This document shows positions 61,540-64,000 of a DNA stretch of 64,000 nucleotides, one piece after another; positions within the stretch are counted from its first letter, which is position 1, and each line of letters starts with the position of its first letter. Source of the stretch: Streptomyces sp. f51 (GTDB lineage: Bacteria; Actinomycetota; Actinomycetes; Streptomycetales; Streptomycetaceae); the NCBI RefSeq assembly GCF_037940415.1, contig NZ_CP149798.1, forward strand, positions 5,427,001-5,491,000, given 5' to 3'. The notes below the pieces were generated by a model that had not been told where the DNA came from, searched no databases, and saw only the letters and a list, made by a program, of their open reading frames with translations. The position numbers and the translations under genes were made by a program.

Positions 61540-61869
61540 TTACTCCTCGTCGCTGACGTCGATGTCGCTGCCGCCGGGCCGGTGCGGCTGCAGCTTCACG
61601 GTCACCGTATGGGTGGTCTTCCTGCCGCTATCCTTCTTGCCACCCAGGCTGATCACGCTCCACCTCAGGCCGCCGTTGACCCCCTTGGTGCCAGTCAGCT
61701 CCAGGCCGAGGTCCAGCGTGATCTCCCCCAGCGTGAACAGCACCCCCCGGTGGCCGGCGCCCGCAGGGGCAGCGATCCGGTCCTGGGCCTCGGCGATCTG
61801 GTCCCGCAACAGGGCGATGGCGTCCGCCAGGTCCATCCACTCTTCGTCCGAACCGCTTACGCTGCCCAT
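61540..61869 (-). CDS. Trypco2-like (trypsin-co-occurring domain) protein
   Basis: This 109-residue protein has EWMDLADAIALLRDQIAEAQ at the start, FTLGEITLDLGLELT in the middle, GLRWSVISLGG, and a final strand (THTVTVKLQP). This is the layout of the trypsin-co-occurring domain 2 family, which is encoded beside trypsin-NTPase conflict proteins. It is probably a sensor or adaptor regulating the protease encoded next. ATG at 61869 follows GAGGGGG; a GTG one codon upstream is equally possible. The product ends in an acidic tail. Confidence 0.8.
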   Translation of the reverse strand: MGSVSGSDEEWMDLADAIALLRDQIAEAQDRIAAPAGAGHRGVLFTLGEITLDLGLELTGTKGVNGGLRWSVISLGGKKDSGRKTTHTVTVKLQPHRPGGSDIDVSDEE

Positions 61870-62134
61870 CACGATCCCCCTCTTGTCATCTCCCCTCCGC
61901 TGCTTTTCGGAGGGGACGTATCTGTTTTTCTCCTGGAGCAAACCCGCAGAAACCACGCCACTGTCGGTGAGTCCGCGAACCTGCTGCGGCCCTCTTCGGT
62001 CTGGGCCTATGCCTGGCGGCGCCTATACGTCGTCTGTATCTGGGTCCCCGGCGTCGTCCGTGACACGCAGGAGCCGTAAGGCTCCGGCGCCTGGGAGGGT
62101 TGGGCCGAAACTGTAGCGGCCCCGGGAAGTTGAT
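61870..62134. promoter_or_regulatory. Upstream region of the trypco2-protease operon
   Basis: No gene is supported in these 265 bp. The stretch 61895-61935 is AT-rich and includes TCTGTTTTTCTCC; it probably holds the promoter of the minus-strand operon. Confidence 0.35.
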
Positions 62135-62434
62135 GTGGAAGTACTGACGCGCGAAGAGGCGGCAGGCAGACCGTCGGTGATGGGGCCTGCACCTTCGACA
62201 CGGCGCCGCCAGCCGTGCACTGGCGGCGTTGGCCACCCGTGCGGTTCACCGCGAGGCGTGTCCTGGCTGAGGAACACCACTGGCGTGCCAGCCGGCCTGG
62301 CGCGGGGCGGCCTGGAACGTGGCGGTCCTTGGCGCCGGGCGGGCCGGGCCGTTGCAGCTGGCGCCGATGTGTACCGAGCGCTGCGTAAGGCCTTCGAAGA
62401 GGGCAAGCGCGAGCCCGGGGCTGCGGACTTCTAA
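62135..62434 (+). CDS. Possible small protein, unrecognised
   Basis: This reading frame of 99 residues starts with GTG. Codon bias is only moderate in the first half, but the end (GADVYRALRKAFEEGKREPG) looks like a natural helical C-terminus. It has no family. It may be a decayed gene or a chance frame. Confidence 0.3.
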   Translation: MEVLTREEAAGRPSVMGPAPSTRRRQPCTGGVGHPCGSPRGVSWLRNTTGVPAGLARGGLERGGPWRRAGRAVAAGADVYRALRKAFEEGKREPGAADF

Positions 62435-62481
62435 TACGGGGGAGATGGAGATGCGCCGCTACGCCAGCGACATTCCCTGCA

Positions 62482-62688
62482 GTGAACGGGGGGCTGCTGA
62501 CCTCGTACTGGGCGCTGTTCGGGTACCGCCTGCGCGCCTCCGGGGCCCTGGCCTGGTTCGGCGCCGTCATGCTCCTCGCTATCGCCCTGCTGATGGCCTT
62601 AGAACTCCCCAAGGACACCCCCAAAGCAGACCGCGACCGGCACCGTTTCGTCCGAACAGATGTGCCTGACGCTCAATTCGCGCCCTAG
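62482..62688 (+). CDS. Small single-pass membrane protein
   Basis: This 68-residue protein has one clear membrane helix (ALAWFGAVMLLAIALLMALEL) and a charged cytosolic tail (KDTPKADRDRHRF). Third-position G/C bias is strong for most of its length. GTG at 62482 has no clear ribosome site. It is the last gene before the right end of element 2; its function is unknown. Confidence 0.45.
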   Translation: MNGGLLTSYWALFGYRLRASGALAWFGAVMLLAIALLMALELPKDTPKADRDRHRFVRTDVPDAQFAP

Positions 62689-62764
62689 ATAACCATCGTT
62701 GCTTCCAGAGAGCGCGGGGCCTGACGCGCTACGCAGCAACACCCACAGACTTGACACGGAAGCC

Positions 62765-63652
62765 GAATGGCCCGCCCAGCTGGACGACCTGGGGGACGCC
62801 CGGCCCGTCGGACTGTGGGTACGGGGAAGCGCCGGCCTGCGGCTGTGGGCGCTCAGGTCCGTCGCCGTCGTCGGCGCCCGTGCCTGCACGGAGTACGGCG
62901 CGCACATGGCCGCCGTCCTCGGCGCCGGGCTCGCGGAACGGGGCTGGGTGGTCGTGTCCGGCGGCGCCTACGGCGTCGACGGCGCCGCGCACCGGGGAGC
63001 CCTTGGGGCGGGCGGTGCCACCGTCGCGGTGCTCGCCTGCGGCGTCGACCGCCCCTACCCGAGCGGACACACCCAGCTGATCACCAGAATCGCGGAACAG
63101 GGTCTCGTGGTGGGGGAGTTGCCGCCGGGCGAGCATCCGACCCCGAGCAGGTTCGTCCTCCGTAACCGGGTCATCGCGGCCCTCACCAGGGGAACCGTCG
63201 TCGTGGAGGCGGCGTACCGCAGCGGCGCGCTCGTCACCGCCCGCTCGGCCCAGCGGCTGGGCCGCTTCACCATGGGCGTGCCGGGACCCGTCACCAGCGC
63301 GCTCTCCGCCGGAGTGCACGAACTGCTGCGCGGGGAGGCCGTCCTGGTGTCCGACGCCGCGGAGGTCGCCGAACTGGTGGGCGGCATGGGGGAGCTGGCC
63401 CCGGAGCGGCGTGGTCCCGTCCTGCCGCGCGATCTGCTGGAACCGGGTGCGGGGCGGGTCCTGGCCGCCCTCCCGGCCCGGGATCCGGCGGGGACGGAGG
63501 AGATCGCCCGGCGGGCGGCGACCAGCACGGACGACGCGGTCGGGCGACTGTACGAACTCCGAGCACTTGGATACGTCGAACGACACGGCGACGGCTGGAA
63601 GTTGACACGCCAGGCGACGAGCCCCGTCCGAGGTGGTCGGGAGAGATGCTGA
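62765..63652 (+). pseudogene. dprA: dprA 3' fragment (Rossmann domain and C-terminal winged helix)
   Basis: These 295 residues contain the DprA core: WALRSVAVVGARACTEYGAH, VVVSGGAYGVDGAAHRGAL, GELPPGEHPTPSRFVLRNRV and a C-terminal winged helix (IARRAATSTDDAVGRLYELR). The frame is open backwards into element 2 to a TTG at 62699, so a 317-residue fusion could be translated if a start there is used. The N-terminal domain is missing, yet the DNA-binding Rossmann fold is whole, so partial function cannot be excluded. Confidence 0.92.
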
Positions 63653-63716
63653 CCGAGCGTGTTCGGCCGTCCGGGGGAACGCCGACACGCCTGCGAATCA
63701 GCGCAGTTGGCGCCTG

Positions 63717-63743
63717 ACGGCGGTCACGCACGGCGACCGCCGT
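63717..63743 (+). terminator. Hairpin after dprA
   Basis: ACGGCGGTC and GACCGCCGT form a 9-bp perfect stem with a loop of about 9 nt, 65 bp after the dprA stop. The remaining 63744-63923 is the whiG upstream region; CACGCTACGCTCACATG-type sequence there may include its promoter. Confidence 0.55.
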
Positions 63744-63923
63744 GACTCCGGGAGACGTCCCGGGGAAAGGTTTCGCGTGCGGGTGACAGCCCGCTCTTCG
63801 CGCACTGCGACAGCCCAGTCACGCTACGCTCACATGAATCCGAAGCACACCCGCGATCTCGGCATGACGCCGACAGGACGCCCAGGTAATCCCAGTTCAC
63901 GGCAGAACGGCACAAGGCGACGA

Positions 63924-64000
63924 ATGCCCCAGCACACCTCCGGGACCGACCGGACGGCGATCCCGCCAGCCGCCCGCGACGGCGGCGGCGTGCGCCCGCC
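63924..64000 (+). CDS. whiG: RNA polymerase sigma factor WhiG (3' part beyond window)
   Basis: Only the first 25 codons are present: MPQHTSGTDRTAIPPAARDG followed by GGVRP. This closely matches the N-terminus of WhiG, the sigma factor that starts sporulation in aerial hyphae, as I recall it from S. coelicolor. whiG is also the expected gene after dprA. ATG at 63924 follows AAGGCGA. Confidence 0.8.
   Translation, partial: MPQHTSGTDRTAIPPAARDGGGVRP

Larger units (their letters stand above)
40679..62764 (+). mobile_element. Element 2: recombinase-trio defence-like island inserted in dprA
   Basis: About 22.1 kb separates codons 86 and 87 of dprA, between GAGGCG and GAATGG. The ends are imperfect inverted repeats: GGGTTCCGT at the left and GGCTTCCGT at the right (read inward on the other strand), followed in both by GTGTTGCT 11-13 bp further in. 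The left part is the recombinase operon (40740-46739). The cargo includes an IS3 remnant, XRE regulators, small unknown genes, a metallopeptidase/TGT-like pair, a helicase-nuclease and a protease-NTPase-TPR system. Base composition is lower in GC and patchy compared with the flanks. Confidence 0.88.

Noticed and set aside
62319..62669. Alternative 116-codon plus-strand frame overlapping the small membrane-protein gene
   Set aside because: It is Arg/Pro-rich without motifs, and its third codon positions are not biased, unlike the overlapping frame with a clear membrane helix.
1..64000. rRNA or tRNA genes
   Set aside because: I saw no cloverleaf-type sequence with a T-loop motif or rRNA core sequence. 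The insertions sit in protein genes, not in tRNA genes, as usual integrases would choose. A dedicated tRNA scan could still find something I missed.

Overview
The window is high-GC actinobacterial chromosome, almost certainly Streptomyces. The third codon positions are nearly all G/C, GTG starts are frequent, and the gene order (smc, glcP, ftsY, nsdA, amtB-glnK-glnD, ffh, an ftsH, rpsP-rimM-trmD-rplS, sipWXYZ, yraN, yifB, dprA, whiG) matches the conserved core order I recall around smc-whiG in Streptomyces coelicolor.

Positions 1-31448 are core chromosome. The stretch starts a few codons inside smc and continues with a DUF4326 protein, the glucose permease glcP, an LLM-type flavin oxidoreductase, ftsY, a small primase/polymerase-like protein, the developmental regulator nsdA, the nitrogen operon amtB-glnK-glnD (with GlnR-like motifs upstream) and ffh. 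Next come a second-type FtsH protease, a 14-bp tandem repeat, a methyltransferase, a short archaeal/eukaryotic-type prolyl-tRNA synthetase and a HExxH protein. The ribosomal and tRNA-processing genes rpsP-khpA, rimM-trmD and rplS follow, then four type I signal peptidases (sipW, sipX, sipY, sipZ), a Nudix hydrolase, a DUF2469 protein and yraN.

Positions 31448-63652 hold the most striking feature. The neighbouring genes yifB (comM-like) and dprA are each split by a separate mobile element. Element 1 (about 7.35 kb, 32559-39905) sits in yifB and element 2 (about 22.1 kb, 40679-62764) sits in dprA; only about 770 bp of chromosome lie between them. Each element starts with an overlapping four-gene operon: three large, different tyrosine recombinases followed by a small HTH/coiled-coil protein. 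The two sets are homologous but divergent. Both elements have short imperfect terminal inverted repeats, and simple removal of either would restore an uninterrupted reading frame. Element 1 carries a RES-type toxin with its antitoxin. Element 2 carries apparent conflict or defence genes: an XRE/ImmA-IrrE metallopeptidase next to a protein with a tRNA-guanine-transglycosylase-like zinc motif, a helicase with a C-terminal nuclease-like motif, and a trypsin-NTPase-TPR protein with a trypsin-co-occurring (trypco2-like) partner. It also holds an IS3 orfA remnant, a protease-gene fragment, a tandem pair of long palindromic repeats and several small unknown genes.

Positions 63653-64000 return to core chromosome: a hairpin after dprA and the first codons of the sporulation sigma factor whiG, cut by the window end.

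All coordinates and motifs were read by eye; no database search was run. Functions of element cargo are family-level inferences unless stated otherwise.
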